Assembly (NCBI GenBank): GCA_045105075.1
Contig: JBGCDD010000244.1
Span: forward strand, 1 to 32,169
DNA length: 32,169 nucleotides
DNA from: JBGCDD01 sp045105075
GTDB taxonomy: Bacteria; Pseudomonadota; Alphaproteobacteria; Rhodobacterales; Rhodobacteraceae
Reading direction: 5' to 3'
The first letter of the stretch is position 1; each line of letters opens with the position of its first letter. Below, piece after piece: positions 1 to 9,641 of this stretch. The notes beneath the pieces were generated by a model. It had not been told where the DNA came from. It ran no database searches and worked only from the letters and a program-made list of their open reading frames with translations. Position numbers and translations under genes: made by a program.

Positions 1-1152
1 CAAAAAGGGTGTGAAGTTTTCTGGGTTTGAAGTCTCGATTCCAATCAGAACCGACCCGAAGTTGCGCGCAGATTTTTTGAGATACTCAAACCGGGCTATA
101 TCATCATTGGGACCAAGGATCGAAAGAAATTCTTTGAGCGCGCCTGGTCTTTGCGGCATGCGAAGCACAAAATACTTTTTAAATCCTCCATATCTTTGAG
201 CCCGCTCTTTCACTTCTGGTAAGCGCTCAAAATCGAAATTTCCACCCGATGTCACGCACACGACTTTTTTGCCAACAATTTGATCTGAAAAATCGTTCAA
301 AGCCTCTACAGCCAATGCTCCAGCCGGTTCCAGCACTATACCTTCTACGTTCAGCATCTCAATGATCGTCGTACAAATTCGATCTTCGTCCAAGATCACC
401 AAATCTTCCTTCCGTACGTGCTTCAGTATTTCAAATGTCCGCGCGCCAATCCGTCCCACTGCCGCCCCGTCCACAAAGGTATCGACGTGATCCAACGTTA
501 CAGGTTGTTTGGCCAATACAGCTGCGTGCAAACAAGCCCCACCCTTGGGTTCGACAAAGATACAGCGTGGACCAGAGCCAAACCATTTGGACACTCCTGA
601 GGACATGCCCCCTCCGCCCACTGGCAAAACAATCACATCCGGATCGCCCTGAAGTTGATCTGCAATCTCAACCGCAACTGACGCTTGCCCTTCGATCACA
701 TCATCATCATCAAACGGCGACAGAAAATGTCCGCCCTCTCGGGCACACCAGTCCTGAGCCGCAGCCAAAGTGCTATCGAAGTAGTCTCCAATCAAGTGGA
801 TTTCGATGTGATCGCCACCAAACATCCGGGTCTTCAGGATCTTTTGCTGCGGCGTTGTTACCGGCATGAAAATGACGCCCCTGACCCCAAAATGTTTACA
901 CATATAGGCGACACCCTGCGCGTGGTTGCCCGCACTGGCACATACAAAAAGCTGCTGTTCGGATTGTTTGCGCATCGCATTGAACGCGCCACGCAGTTTA
1001 TAAGATCGCACTGGGCTCAGATCTTCTCGCTTCAGCCAGACATCGGCATTAAAACGTTGTGACAAATGCGCATTGCGTTGCAGCGGTGTTGGTTCGAAAA
1101 CAGTCCGCATTTTCAGCGTCGCGTCACGGGCTTTGTCTTGAAAATTGCTCAT
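1..1152 (-). CDS. ilvA: Threonine ammonia-lyase (threonine dehydratase), 3' end cut off by window
   Basis: PLP-dependent deamination of threonine to 2-oxobutanoate, the first committed step of isoleucine synthesis in the cytoplasm. The frame is open for 384 codons from an ATG at 1152 and runs off the left edge, so the C-terminus is missing. The PLP lysine is K52 in the SYKLRGA motif. The substrate loop ASAGNHAQG follows, and the phosphate-binding glycine loop VGGGGMSSG lies downstream. The last visible ~55 residues (from about KKYFVLRMPQRPG) look like the start of the ACT-like regulatory domain, which fits the short alphaproteobacterial or Bacillus-like form with one regulatory module. It diverges from argG across a 105-bp gap. 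A serine/threonine dehydratase of another class is less likely because of the C-terminal ACT-like segment. Confidence 0.93.
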   Translation of the reverse strand, partial: MSNFQDKARDATLKMRTVFEPTPLQRNAHLSQRFNADVWLKREDLSPVRSYKLRGAFNAMRKQSEQQLFVCASAGNHAQGVAYMCKHFGVRGVIFMPVTTPQQKILKTRMFGGDHIEIHLIGDYFDSTLAAAQDWCAREGGHFLSPFDDDDVIEGQASVAVEIADQLQGDPDVIVLPVGGGGMSSGVSKWFGSGPRCIFVEPKGGACLHAAVLAKQPVTLDHVDTFVDGAAVGRIGARTFEILKHVRKEDLVILDEDRICTTIIEMLNVEGIVLEPAGALAVEALNDFSDQIVGKKVVCVTSGGNFDFERLPEVKERAQRYGGFKKYFVLRMPQRPGALKEFLSILGPNDDIARFEYLKKSARNFGSVLIGIETSNPENFTPFL

Positions 1153-1257
1153 ATCTTTGTCTGGCCCAGCTTTGCCAGCGGTGCAAGTCGTGCCTGCCTT
1201 GCCCATAGGCATAAAACCCGTTAACCCGCTGGCGATCAGACCAAAAGGAAGCCTATC

Positions 1258-2478
1258 ATGACCGCACCCAAAAAAGTCGTTTTGGCCTATTCCGGTGGCC
1301 TGGATACCTCGATTATTCTAAAGTGGCTGCAAACCGAATATGGTTGCGAAGTTGTGACCTTTACCGCTGATCTCGGTCAGGGCGAAGAACTGGAACCAGC
1401 CCGCGCCAAAGCCGAACAGATGGGTGCCAGCGCCATTTACATCGACGATGTGCGCGAAGAATTTGTGCGCGATTTTGTATTTCCGATGTTCCGTGCAAAT
1501 GCGGTGTACGAAGGGCTTTACCTTCTAGGCACCTCGATTGCCCGGCCGCTGATTTCAAAGCGGTTGGTCGAAATTGCCGAGGCAGAGGGCGCGGACGCCG
1601 TGGCTCACGGCGCAACCGGCAAAGGAAATGATCAGGTTCGGTTCGAGCTTTCGGCCTATGCGCTGAACCCGGATATCAAAGTGATTGCGCCTTGGCGCGA
1701 ATGGGATCTGTCCAGTCGGACCAAGCTGCTTGATTTCGCTGAGAAAAACCAGATTCCGATTGCAAAAGATAAACGTGGTGAAGCGCCGTTCAGTGTTGAT
1801 GCGAACCTGTTGCACACCTCCTCCGAAGGCAAAGTGTTGGAGGATCCCGCCCAAGACGCGCCGGATTATGTTTACCAACGGACGGTGAGCCCAGAAGAGG
1901 CGCCCGACACGCCAGAATTCATCGAAGTTGGATTTGAACAGGGCGACGCCATCAGCGTAAATGGTGAAACCCTGAGCCCCGCAAACCTGTTGACCAAGCT
2001 CAACGAATTGGGCGGCAAGCATGGAATCGGCCGGCTCGATCTGGTTGAGGGCCGCGTTGTTGGCATGAAATCGCGCGGAATTTACGAAACACCCGGCGGA
2101 ACGCTGCTGCTGGAAGCCCATCGCGGCATTGAACAAATCACTCTGGATCGCGGCGCCGCGCATCTGAAGGACGAATTGATGCCACGCTATGCTGAACTGA
2201 TTTACAACGGATTTTGGTTCAGCCCCGAACGTGAGATGCTGCAAGCTGCCATCGACAAAAGCCAGGAACACGTAACCGGTACCGTCCGTCTTAAGCTTTA
2301 CAAAGGTGTCGGGCGTACAGTCGGGCGCTGGTCCGAGCATTCGCTTTATTCCGAAGAGCACGTCACATTTGAAGACGACGCAGGCGCCTATGATCAAAAA
2401 GACGCCGCCGGTTTCATCAAGCTGAACGCGCTCAGGTTGCAGTTGATCGGAATGCGCAACCGTCGTCTGAAAAAGTAA
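1258..2478 (+). CDS. argG: Argininosuccinate synthase
   Basis: ATP-dependent condensation of citrulline and aspartate to argininosuccinate, the penultimate step of arginine synthesis. The protein is 406 aa, the normal family length. The N-terminal ATP-pyrophosphatase loop AYSGGLDTS is at residues 9-17. The GATGKGNDQVRFE stretch near residue 120 and IAPWREWDL further on are family signatures for citrulline and aspartate binding. The start is supported by an AAAAGGAAG ribosome site at 1243-1251, seven bases upstream of the ATG. The TAA stop (2476-2478) directly abuts the stop codon of the convergent sulfotransferase-like gene. No arg operon partner is present here. Confidence 0.98.
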   Translation: MTAPKKVVLAYSGGLDTSIILKWLQTEYGCEVVTFTADLGQGEELEPARAKAEQMGASAIYIDDVREEFVRDFVFPMFRANAVYEGLYLLGTSIARPLISKRLVEIAEAEGADAVAHGATGKGNDQVRFELSAYALNPDIKVIAPWREWDLSSRTKLLDFAEKNQIPIAKDKRGEAPFSVDANLLHTSSEGKVLEDPAQDAPDYVYQRTVSPEEAPDTPEFIEVGFEQGDAISVNGETLSPANLLTKLNELGGKHGIGRLDLVEGRVVGMKSRGIYETPGGTLLLEAHRGIEQITLDRGAAHLKDELMPRYAELIYNGFWFSPEREMLQAAIDKSQEHVTGTVRLKLYKGVGRTVGRWSEHSLYSEEHVTFEDDAGAYDQKDAAGFIKLNALRLQLIGMRNRRLKK

Positions 2479-3180
2479 TCACCGCAAAGCGCAGTCTTTG
2501 AGATGAAGATACACGGGCAAAACCTGATCACACAGGCTTTGCTGCGTGCCAGTCAATTCAGGCAACGGCCCTTCAGGGCCCGCGAAACCCATGCTTTTGT
2601 GAACAGATTCGTACCAATGGCGCGCCCAAACACCATCCTGTGCAAGGCCGCCTGCCGGCCATTTCAACATATCCGACGTAAAACCAAGGTCGATTTCAGC
2701 ACATAACCGGGCCAGCATCTTTTGCGGATTTTTACGAATCTCGGAACTATCGATCACAACGCCACCCAGCTTTTCGAACACGCGAAGCTGCGCTGCAAAC
2801 CCGATGTCGTCCAAAGTTGGATCGGCCCGCTTAGATCCATAACTGGCAATCACCCGCGCGGGATGGCGAATTAGGTGAACATTCACACAAGCCTTTGCCC
2901 AATCCATCGGAAAATCTGGCATCATATGGTGGGGCATATGTTTCATGTAAAAATGGGTGGCACCGTCAGGAATTGGCCCAACGCAAGCCGCGCCCACCTT
3001 TTTAGCATCACCTTCATGATGCGCCAAAATTTCGCCCGCCATCGGATGATCCAAGCCAGTTTGACTTAAATACGGTGCATAAAACGGCTCATCCCATACG
3101 GCGAAATCACCGCGTGCAGCAAAGCTGTACATCATTGCCGTCGAAAGATTTCTGGGACCGGACCACATTGCTATGCGCAT
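2479..3180 (-). CDS. Sulfotransferase-family protein (P-loop), substrate unknown
   Basis: The 233-aa protein carries the PAPS-type 5'-phosphosulfate loop SGPRNLST at residues 7-14. A second conserved block, HLIRHPARVIASY, near residue 110 resembles the 3'-phosphate-binding segment of sulfotransferases. It also has many His and Met residues around KHMPHHMMPD, which may be structural. Relatives in proteobacteria are often annotated as sulfotransferase family or, misleadingly, as branched-chain aminotransferase-like. No signal peptide is visible, so it is probably cytoplasmic. The AAGGAG ribosome site seven bases before the ATG supports this start. It is convergent with argG with zero spacing and divergent from msrA. 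The true acceptor, and whether it transfers sulfate at all, cannot be read from the sequence. Confidence 0.75.
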   Translation of the reverse strand: MRIAMWSGPRNLSTAMMYSFAARGDFAVWDEPFYAPYLSQTGLDHPMAGEILAHHEGDAKKVGAACVGPIPDGATHFYMKHMPHHMMPDFPMDWAKACVNVHLIRHPARVIASYGSKRADPTLDDIGFAAQLRVFEKLGGVVIDSSEIRKNPQKMLARLCAEIDLGFTSDMLKWPAGGLAQDGVWARHWYESVHKSMGFAGPEGPLPELTGTQQSLCDQVLPVYLHLKDCALR

Positions 3181-3323
3181 CGCATATCTCCTTTTGGCCG
3201 TGATCTAGCCGCTGCAAGGAAACACACCAAGGGTAAACTCCGCTCACCAGCGCGTGACAAATCATGTCACCATCTTGCCTCAACGGGCGCAAGGCGTCAG
3301 CGTGACGTCAAAGGAGATGTGTT

Positions 3324-3986
3324 ATGACCTTGATCGACAACATCAAACCAATCGCATTATGTGCCTTCATGGCACTGGCCAGCGTTTTGCGCGCAGACCC
3401 CGCACAGGCCGCCGACACCCAAACCTTGACGGTCGCAGGTGGCTGTTTCTGGTGCGTCGAAGCAGACTTTGAAAAGGTGCCCGGCGTGATCGAGGCTGTC
3501 TCGGGTTACACCGGCGGCAAAACCAAATCGCCCACTTACAAACAAGTGACGGGCGGCGGCACCGGCCACCTCGAAGCCGTGCAGATCACATTTGATGCGT
3601 CGGTGATCAGCCGCGAAACGCTGCTGAACATGTTCTTGCGCTCGGTTGATCCGACAGATGCAGGCGGACAGTTCTGTGACCGCGGCCAAAGCTACAGCAC
3701 CGCCATTTTCGTTTCAGGCGCCAGCGAAAAAGCACTGGCCAACCAAGTGAAAAGCGCAGCGCAAACCGCTTTGGGCCAAAAAATTGTCACACCAGTCTTG
3801 GCGGAAACACCGTTTTACGCCGCCGAAGCTTATCATCAGGATTATTACAAAAGCTCCAAGCGGATTCTGACCCGGTTTGGACCTGCGAAAAAGTCCGTGG
3901 CGTACAAAAAGTATCGCAAAGCCTGCGGCCGTGACAGCCGCGTGCGCCAACTTTGGGGAACTGCGGCTCCGTTTGCCGGCAGTTAA
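3324..3986 (+). CDS. msrA: Peptide-methionine (S)-S-oxide reductase with N-terminal export signal
   Basis: Reduces the S-epimer of methionine sulfoxide in proteins. The catalytic GCFWC motif places the nucleophilic cysteine at C41. The family block GGQFCDRGQSY (C118) and a C-terminal C201 offer candidate resolving cysteines. Residues 1-29 (basic start, hydrophobic core IALCAFMALASVL, then ADPAQA) read as a Sec signal peptide cleaved near AQA-AD, so the enzyme is probably periplasmic. The start is supported by AAAGGAG a few bases upstream. At 220 aa it is slightly longer than cytosolic MsrA because of the leader. Its TAA overlaps the TAA of convergent maeB within a shared TTAA. No msrB is adjacent. 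Confidence 0.93.
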   Translation: MTLIDNIKPIALCAFMALASVLRADPAQAADTQTLTVAGGCFWCVEADFEKVPGVIEAVSGYTGGKTKSPTYKQVTGGGTGHLEAVQITFDASVISRETLLNMFLRSVDPTDAGGQFCDRGQSYSTAIFVSGASEKALANQVKSAAQTALGQKIVTPVLAETPFYAAEAYHQDYYKSSKRILTRFGPAKKSVAYKKYRKACGRDSRVRQLWGTAAPFAGS

Positions 3987-6238
3987 CCGATCTCACACGA
4001 CGCCAGAACGGCCATGTTCAGAATGTCATTGGCCGTCGACACCGACGAACAAATCTGGATCGGCTTGTCCACGCCCGTGAGGATCGGGCCGATCACAGTG
4101 GCGTCGCCCATTTCCTGCATCAATTTGACCGAGATACTGGCGGAATGGCGCGCAGGAACGATCAAAATATTAGCGGGCCCGCTCAATCGCGAAAATGGAT
4201 AGGACGTTTGCGCGCGATGGTTCAGCGCGACGTCAACGGTCATTTCACCCTCATACTCAAAATCCGCACCGCGTTTGCTGAGCACATCCGTGGCCATGTG
4301 CATTTTTTCCGCGCGTTCCGAAACAGGATAGCCAAAGGTCGAAAAGCTCACGAACGCGACACGTGGATCAAGCCCCATATGCCGCGCCACGTTCGCCGCA
4401 TGCTCGGCAATGGTGGCAAGATCTTCGGGTTCGGGCCATTCATGCACCAGCGTATCACCGATCAAAACGATGCGCCCTTTGTGCAAAACCGCCGTGATTC
4501 CGGCGGCTCCGTGTGAGGCATCCGCGTCGAACACATGGTTGATCCGGTTAAGAATATGCGCGGATTTGCGCGTTGCCCCGGTGACCAACCCGTCGCCATG
4601 ACCATGCGCCAACATCAGTGCAGAAAACACATGTCGGTCACGGGCGGCCAGTCGATGGATGTCTTGTGCATCAAAGCCTTTGCGCTGTAACCGGTTGTAA
4701 AGAAACGATTTGTATGTCTCTAAGTGCTGTGTGTTCGCGGCGTTCACGACCGCCAATTCACGAACTGCATCGCCCAGCCCGGCGGCTTCGAGTTTTTCAC
4801 GCACGTCGTCTTGGCGGCCAACAACCAGCGCTTTACCCAGACCTGAACGCTGATACATCACGGCAGCGCGCAACACGCGCGGATCATCGCCCTCGGCAAA
4901 AATCATCTGCGCTTGCGCTGCACGGGCGCGGGCATTCAGACCGCGCAAAATGCTTGCAGTTGGATCCATGCGCGACTTCAGGCTCAGCTCGTAGGCGTCC
5001 ATGTCGATGATCGGACGCCGTGCGGCGCCTGTATCCATGCCAGCGCGGGCCACAGCCGGTGGAATTCGATGGATCAGGCGCGGATCAAACGGCGTTGGAA
5101 TGATGTAGTCGCGCCCAAATGTCAGGTTTTTGCCATAGGCCAACGCCACCTCATCCGGCACATCTTCGCGCGCCAAAGCCGCCAAAGCCTCGGCACAGGC
5201 GATCTTCATCTCATCATTGATCGCACGGGCATGAATATCCAAGGCCCCGCGAAAGAGATATGGAAAACCCAGTACGTTATTGACTTGATTGGGATAATCG
5301 CTGCGCCCGGTGGCCACAATTGCATCAACACGCACTTCGTGGGCTTCTTCCGGAGTGATTTCGGGATCAGGATTGGCCATTGCGAAAATCACCGGATTGT
5401 CGCCCATGCTTGCCACCATTTCAGGCGTCACGGCCCCTTTGGCGGACACACCCAGAAACACATCAGCCCCAGCCATCGCTTGTTCCAGACTACGCATATC
5501 TGTGCGCGCGGCATGGGCCGATTTCCACTGGTTCATACCTTCGGTGCGACCCTGATAAATCACGCCTTTGGTGTCGCACATGATGCAGTTGTTCTGCTTA
5601 GCGCCCATGGATTTCAGCAATTCCAAACAGGCAATTCCGGCGGCACCGGCCCCGTTCAGCACAATTTTGACGTCTTCGATTTTCTTACCCGAGATGTGCA
5701 AAGCATTGATCAAACCCGCCGCACAGATCACAGCCGTGCCGTGCTGGTCGTCGTGAAAGACCGGAATATCCATTTCTTCTTTCAGACGCTGCTCAATGAT
5801 AAAACACTCCGGCGCCTTGATGTCTTCCAGGTTGATCCCACCAAATGTTGGCCCCATCAACCGCACCGCATTGCAGAATTCGTCCGGGTCTTCGGTGTCC
5901 AGCTCAATGTCGATGCTGTTCACGTCAGCAAAACGTTTGAACAAAACCGCTTTGCCTTCCATCACCGGTTTCGACCCTAATGCGCCTAAATTGCCCAATC
6001 CCAACACCGCGGTGCCATTGGAAATCACGGCGACCAAATTGCCTTTGTTTGTGTAATCATAGGCGGTTTCCGGGTTCGCCGCGATCGCCTCGCATGGCAC
6101 TGCGACCCCCGGCGAATAGGCCAAGCTGAGGTCACGCTGCGTTGTCATCGGGACTGTCGCAGTGATCTCAAATTTGCCCGGCGTAGGCTCCAGGTGGAAG
6201 GCGAGCGCCTCTTCAGACGTGATTTTGGTCTTGGACAT
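3983..6238 (-). CDS. maeB: NADP-dependent malic enzyme with C-terminal phosphotransacetylase-like domain
   Basis: Oxidative decarboxylation of malate to pyruvate, linking the TCA cycle to gluconeogenesis and NADPH supply. The 751-aa length is that of the large proteobacterial MaeB fusion. The N-terminal malic domain contains YSPGVAVPC and the FHDDQHGTA metal-site block, followed by a Rossmann segment VLNGAGAAGIACLELL. From about residue 430 onward the sequence is phosphate acetyl/butyryltransferase-like (for example IFAEGDDPRVLRAA and LTGVDKPIQI); in this family it is regarded as regulatory rather than catalytic. The ATG has a strong GGAGGAGA ribosome site. It diverges from mutS over 135 bp and shares stop-codon bases with msrA. 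Confidence 0.97.
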   Translation of the reverse strand: MSKTKITSEEALAFHLEPTPGKFEITATVPMTTQRDLSLAYSPGVAVPCEAIAANPETAYDYTNKGNLVAVISNGTAVLGLGNLGALGSKPVMEGKAVLFKRFADVNSIDIELDTEDPDEFCNAVRLMGPTFGGINLEDIKAPECFIIEQRLKEEMDIPVFHDDQHGTAVICAAGLINALHISGKKIEDVKIVLNGAGAAGIACLELLKSMGAKQNNCIMCDTKGVIYQGRTEGMNQWKSAHAARTDMRSLEQAMAGADVFLGVSAKGAVTPEMVASMGDNPVIFAMANPDPEITPEEAHEVRVDAIVATGRSDYPNQVNNVLGFPYLFRGALDIHARAINDEMKIACAEALAALAREDVPDEVALAYGKNLTFGRDYIIPTPFDPRLIHRIPPAVARAGMDTGAARRPIIDMDAYELSLKSRMDPTASILRGLNARARAAQAQMIFAEGDDPRVLRAAVMYQRSGLGKALVVGRQDDVREKLEAAGLGDAVRELAVVNAANTQHLETYKSFLYNRLQRKGFDAQDIHRLAARDRHVFSALMLAHGHGDGLVTGATRKSAHILNRINHVFDADASHGAAGITAVLHKGRIVLIGDTLVHEWPEPEDLATIAEHAANVARHMGLDPRVAFVSFSTFGYPVSERAEKMHMATDVLSKRGADFEYEGEMTVDVALNHRAQTSYPFSRLSGPANILIVPARHSASISVKLMQEMGDATVIGPILTGVDKPIQICSSVSTANDILNMAVLASCEIG

Positions 6239-6373
6239 TTTGGTGGTCTCCTCCCAGGGCGTCTGACCTTCTAGCGCAGCCGCGCTGGGGTCTCAACGCC
6301 AATACGTTTTCGCCTTTCGCCTGTTCGGACGGGTTTGTAAGATGCGCGCTATTCCAAGCCGGGGGGCACGAGG

Positions 6374-9004
6374 GTGAGCAATGTCACGCCGATGATGGCG
6401 CAATATCTCGAAATCAAGGCCGGCCATCCCGATGCCCTGTTGTTTTACCGCATGGGTGATTTCTACGAGATGTTTTTTGACGATGCCGTCGCTGCCGCGC
6501 AAGCCCTTGATATTGCTTTGACCAAACGTGGCAAACATGACGGCGCCGATATTCCGATGTGCGGTGTCCCGGTTCATGCCGCCGAGGGGTATTTCCTTAC
6601 CCTTATTCGCAAGGGTTTTCGTGTAGCAGTCTGCGAACAGATGGAAAGCCCCGCAGAAGCCAAAAAACGCGGTTATAAATCCGTGGTGAAACGCGAGGTC
6701 GTACGGCTGGTCACGCCCGGCACGTTGACCGAGGATTCGCTGCTGGAAGCGCGACGTCACAATTTCCTGGCCTCATTTTCGCGGGTCCGTGACGGCGCCG
6801 CCCTCGCCTGGGCCGATATTTCCACCGGCGCATTTCACGTTATGACCCTGCCGCCTGTCGCTTTGGGCGCCGAATTGGCCCGCCTCGCCCCTGCCGAGCT
6901 GATTGTCGCCGACGCACACGAGACGGATGTCTTCGAAACCGTGAACGACCTTGGGATTTCCCTGACGCCCATGGCCCGGTCAATTTTTGACAGTACTGGC
7001 GCAGAAAAGCGGGTTTGTGCCCTGTTCTCGGTGACATCGCTTGATGCATTTGGCACCTTTGACCGCGCCGAAGTATCAGCAATGGGCGCGCTGATCGACT
7101 ATCTGGAGATCACGCAAAAAGGCAAATTGCCCTTGCTGCAACCGCCCCAGCACGATCGCCAGGACAAAACGGTGCACATCGACGCCGCAACGCGCCGCAA
7201 CCTGGAGCTCACCCGATCCCTTTCCGGTGGGCGCAGCGGGTCCCTGCTGTCCGTCATCGATCGTACCGTCACGCCGGGAGGCGCGCGACTGCTTGATCAA
7301 CGCCTGTCCAGCCCTTCGCAAGACGTCGACCTGATCCACGCCCGACAGGAGTCAGTGCGTTTTACCGTTGATCAGAGCCAGAGTCGCGCAGACCTGCGTA
7401 CCTTTTTGCGCAAAACCCCCGACCTTGACCGCGCCTTGTCCCGCTTGTCGCTTGATCGCGGTGGCCCCCGCGATCTGGTGGCCATTCGCACGGGATTGGA
7501 ACAGGCGGCGCAACTGCACGCCTTATGTCAAACCTCTGACCTGCCCGAATTGCTCTCCCATGCCGCGCAGGATTTGACCGGCTTTCACGATCTGATCACC
7601 CTGCTTGATAACGCTCTGATCGCCGACCCTCCCTTGCTTGTTCGTGACGGTGGTTTCGTCGCGACAGGCTATGATCCCGACCTCGACGAGGCCACCAAGC
7701 TGCGCGACGAAGGCCGCTCGGTGATCGCTGGGTTGCAACAAAGCTATGCGCAAGACACCGGGATTACCTCGCTCAAAATCAGACACAACAATGTCCTGGG
7801 CTATTTCATCGAAACCACGGCGACCCATGCGGCCAAAATGATGTCTCCGCCCCTGTCCGAAACCTACATCCATCGCCAGACAACCGCCAACCAGGTCCGC
7901 TTTACAACGGTTGACCTCAGCGCGTTGGAAACCCGGATCCTGAACGCCGGATCACAAGCGCTCGAAATCGAAAAGCGGCTCTATCTTGTACTAAAAGACG
8001 CTATTCTAAGCAGCGCCGCCCAAATCAACCTTGCCGCACGCGCCTTGGCAGAACTTGACCTGGCGGCCGCCTTGGGCGATCTGGCCACCGGTGAAAATTG
8101 GTGCGTACCCAAGGTCGACACCAGCCGCGCCTTTGCCATCCAGGGCGGACGCCATCCCGTGGTGGAACAAGCCCTGCGACAACAGGGCGGTGACAGCTTT
8201 ATTGCCAATGATTGCGATCTCAGCGCCACATCAGGCGCTGCAATTTGGCTGCTAACTGGCCCTAACATGGCCGGTAAGTCCACTTTTTTGCGCCAAAACG
8301 CTTTGATCGCCCTTCTGGCCCAAATGGGCAGCTACGTTCCCGCCGACAGCGCCCATATTGGTGTGATCAGTCAATTGTTCAGCCGTGTCGGAGCCTCTGA
8401 TGACCTCGCCCGCGGTCGCTCGACCTTCATGGTCGAAATGGTGGAAACGGCAGCCATCCTCAATCAAGCCGACGACCGCGCACTCGTCATCCTCGATGAA
8501 ATCGGACGCGGCACAGCGACCTATGACGGCTTGTCGATTGCCTGGGCCACCCTTGAACATCTGCACCAAACCAATCGCGCCCGCGCCCTGTTTGCAACCC
8601 ACTACCACGAACTTACCGCACTGGCGGGCAAGCTGGACGGCGTCGAAAACGCCACGGTGGCGGTCAAGGAATGGGAAGGCGATGTAATCTTCCTGCATGA
8701 GGTGCGCAAAGGTGCCGCCGATCGGTCTTACGGTGTACAAGTCGCCAAGCTTGCCGGCCTGCCCGAGTCTGTCGTCACCCGCGCCCGCCACGTGTTGGAT
8801 GCGTTGGAAAAAGGTGAACGTGAGAGCGGCAACAAGAAAATCGCCATCATTGATGATCTCCCGCTTTTTGCCGCCGCTCCTCCCCCACCGCCGCCAACAC
8901 AATCCCCGCTCGACGCTATGATGGACACGATCCAGCCTGATGAGCTCAGCCCCCGGGACGCGCTTGACCTGATCTACAAATTGAAAAACGCGGCCAATTC
9001 TTGA
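6374..9004 (+). CDS. mutS: DNA mismatch repair protein MutS
   Basis: Recognises mismatches and small loops and recruits MutL. The protein is 876 aa, normal for the family. The mismatch-probing Phe-X-Glu is in MGDFYEMF (F30, E32). The Walker A loop GPNMAGKST lies near residues 627-636, the Walker B block VILDEIGRGT follows, and the composite-site ATHYHEL is conserved. A proline run (about six PPP residues) separates the ATPase from the C-terminal tail, which ends in a helical segment typical of the tetramerisation tail. The start is taken as GTG at 6374, preceded by a weak GAGG. An in-frame ATG-ATG pair at 6392 is an alternative that would drop six residues. Confidence 0.98.
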   Translation: MSNVTPMMAQYLEIKAGHPDALLFYRMGDFYEMFFDDAVAAAQALDIALTKRGKHDGADIPMCGVPVHAAEGYFLTLIRKGFRVAVCEQMESPAEAKKRGYKSVVKREVVRLVTPGTLTEDSLLEARRHNFLASFSRVRDGAALAWADISTGAFHVMTLPPVALGAELARLAPAELIVADAHETDVFETVNDLGISLTPMARSIFDSTGAEKRVCALFSVTSLDAFGTFDRAEVSAMGALIDYLEITQKGKLPLLQPPQHDRQDKTVHIDAATRRNLELTRSLSGGRSGSLLSVIDRTVTPGGARLLDQRLSSPSQDVDLIHARQESVRFTVDQSQSRADLRTFLRKTPDLDRALSRLSLDRGGPRDLVAIRTGLEQAAQLHALCQTSDLPELLSHAAQDLTGFHDLITLLDNALIADPPLLVRDGGFVATGYDPDLDEATKLRDEGRSVIAGLQQSYAQDTGITSLKIRHNNVLGYFIETTATHAAKMMSPPLSETYIHRQTTANQVRFTTVDLSALETRILNAGSQALEIEKRLYLVLKDAILSSAAQINLAARALAELDLAAALGDLATGENWCVPKVDTSRAFAIQGGRHPVVEQALRQQGGDSFIANDCDLSATSGAAIWLLTGPNMAGKSTFLRQNALIALLAQMGSYVPADSAHIGVISQLFSRVGASDDLARGRSTFMVEMVETAAILNQADDRALVILDEIGRGTATYDGLSIAWATLEHLHQTNRARALFATHYHELTALAGKLDGVENATVAVKEWEGDVIFLHEVRKGAADRSYGVQVAKLAGLPESVVTRARHVLDALEKGERESGNKKIAIIDDLPLFAAAPPPPPPTQSPLDAMMDTIQPDELSPRDALDLIYKLKNAANS

Positions 9005-9068
9005 CCGCGCTCTTCATCTTTCCAAATAAACTCTCGCCGAAGGCAATCCCGCCCTCGCAACCCAGCCC

Positions 9069-9632
9069 TCAGCCCGCCGGCATCGACGACACACCAACCT
9101 GCGCCGGACGCAAAAGCCGATCATGCAGCAAAAATCCCTCGGCAGCGATCTGGATGATGTCCCCCGCGCGGGTCCCCGGAACCGGAGCTTCAAACATCGC
9201 CTGATGCAATTGCGGATCAAACCGGTCGCCAACTTCAGGTGCAATCACCACCATTCCGTGCTTTTGGAACACGTTCAGCAGTTCACGCATGGTCAGCTCC
9301 ACCCCTTCGATCAGCCCGGCGGAAACCGACTTTTGCTCTTCGGTGGCGGCCTCAAGCGCGCGCTTCATGTTATCGTAAACTGGCAGCATGTCGCGGGCCA
9401 GTTTTGACCCACCATATTGCTCAGCTTCGCGACGGTCCTTGTCAGACCGCTTGCGCGCATTTTCGGCGTCCGCCAACGCCCGCATGAAACGGTCACGCAA
9501 TTCGTCCCGCTCGGCGCGCAATGCGTCAAGCTCCAGATCTGCATCATCTATTTCAAGGATTTCATCGGCCAGCTCTTCTGCCTCGGCGGCTGCAATGTCG
9601 TCCAGAAAGTCTTCGTTCTTGGGCTCTGCCAT
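9069..9632 (-). CDS. grpE: Nucleotide exchange factor GrpE
   Basis: Releases ADP from DnaK and acts as a thermosensor in the DnaK-DnaJ-GrpE chaperone cycle. The protein is 187 aa. The acidic N-terminal region and a long charged helix around residues 25-75 (LRAERDELRDRFMRALADAENARKR) form the dimeric coiled coil. The C-terminal beta domain carries the family block GDRFDPQLHQAMFE and ends with DIIQIAAEGFLLHDRLLRPAQV. The ATG follows a GAGGTGAG ribosome site that sits on the last bases of hrcA. Only 9 bp separate the two, so they are almost certainly co-transcribed. It is convergent with mutS across a 64-bp gap with no visible intrinsic terminator. Confidence 0.97.
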   Translation of the reverse strand: MAEPKNEDFLDDIAAAEAEELADEILEIDDADLELDALRAERDELRDRFMRALADAENARKRSDKDRREAEQYGGSKLARDMLPVYDNMKRALEAATEEQKSVSAGLIEGVELTMRELLNVFQKHGMVVIAPEVGDRFDPQLHQAMFEAPVPGTRAGDIIQIAAEGFLLHDRLLRPAQVGVSSMPAG

Positions 9633-9641
9633 TTCTCACCT

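Noticed and set aside
1555..2397. Long open frame antisense to argG (280 codons)
   Set aside because: It is a shadow of argG codon structure, with no ribosome site or recognisable domain.
4913..5980. Long open frame antisense to maeB (355 codons)
   Set aside because: Its His-rich, low-quality protein reflects the complement of maeB codons; maeB is intact.
6273..6286. AGCGC-AGCC-GCGCT hairpin between maeB and mutS as a terminator
   Set aside because: It lies between divergent genes' starts and has no T-tract on either strand.
9005..9068. Possible bidirectional terminator between mutS and grpE
   Set aside because: I could not find a stem-loop with a following T-run on either strand.
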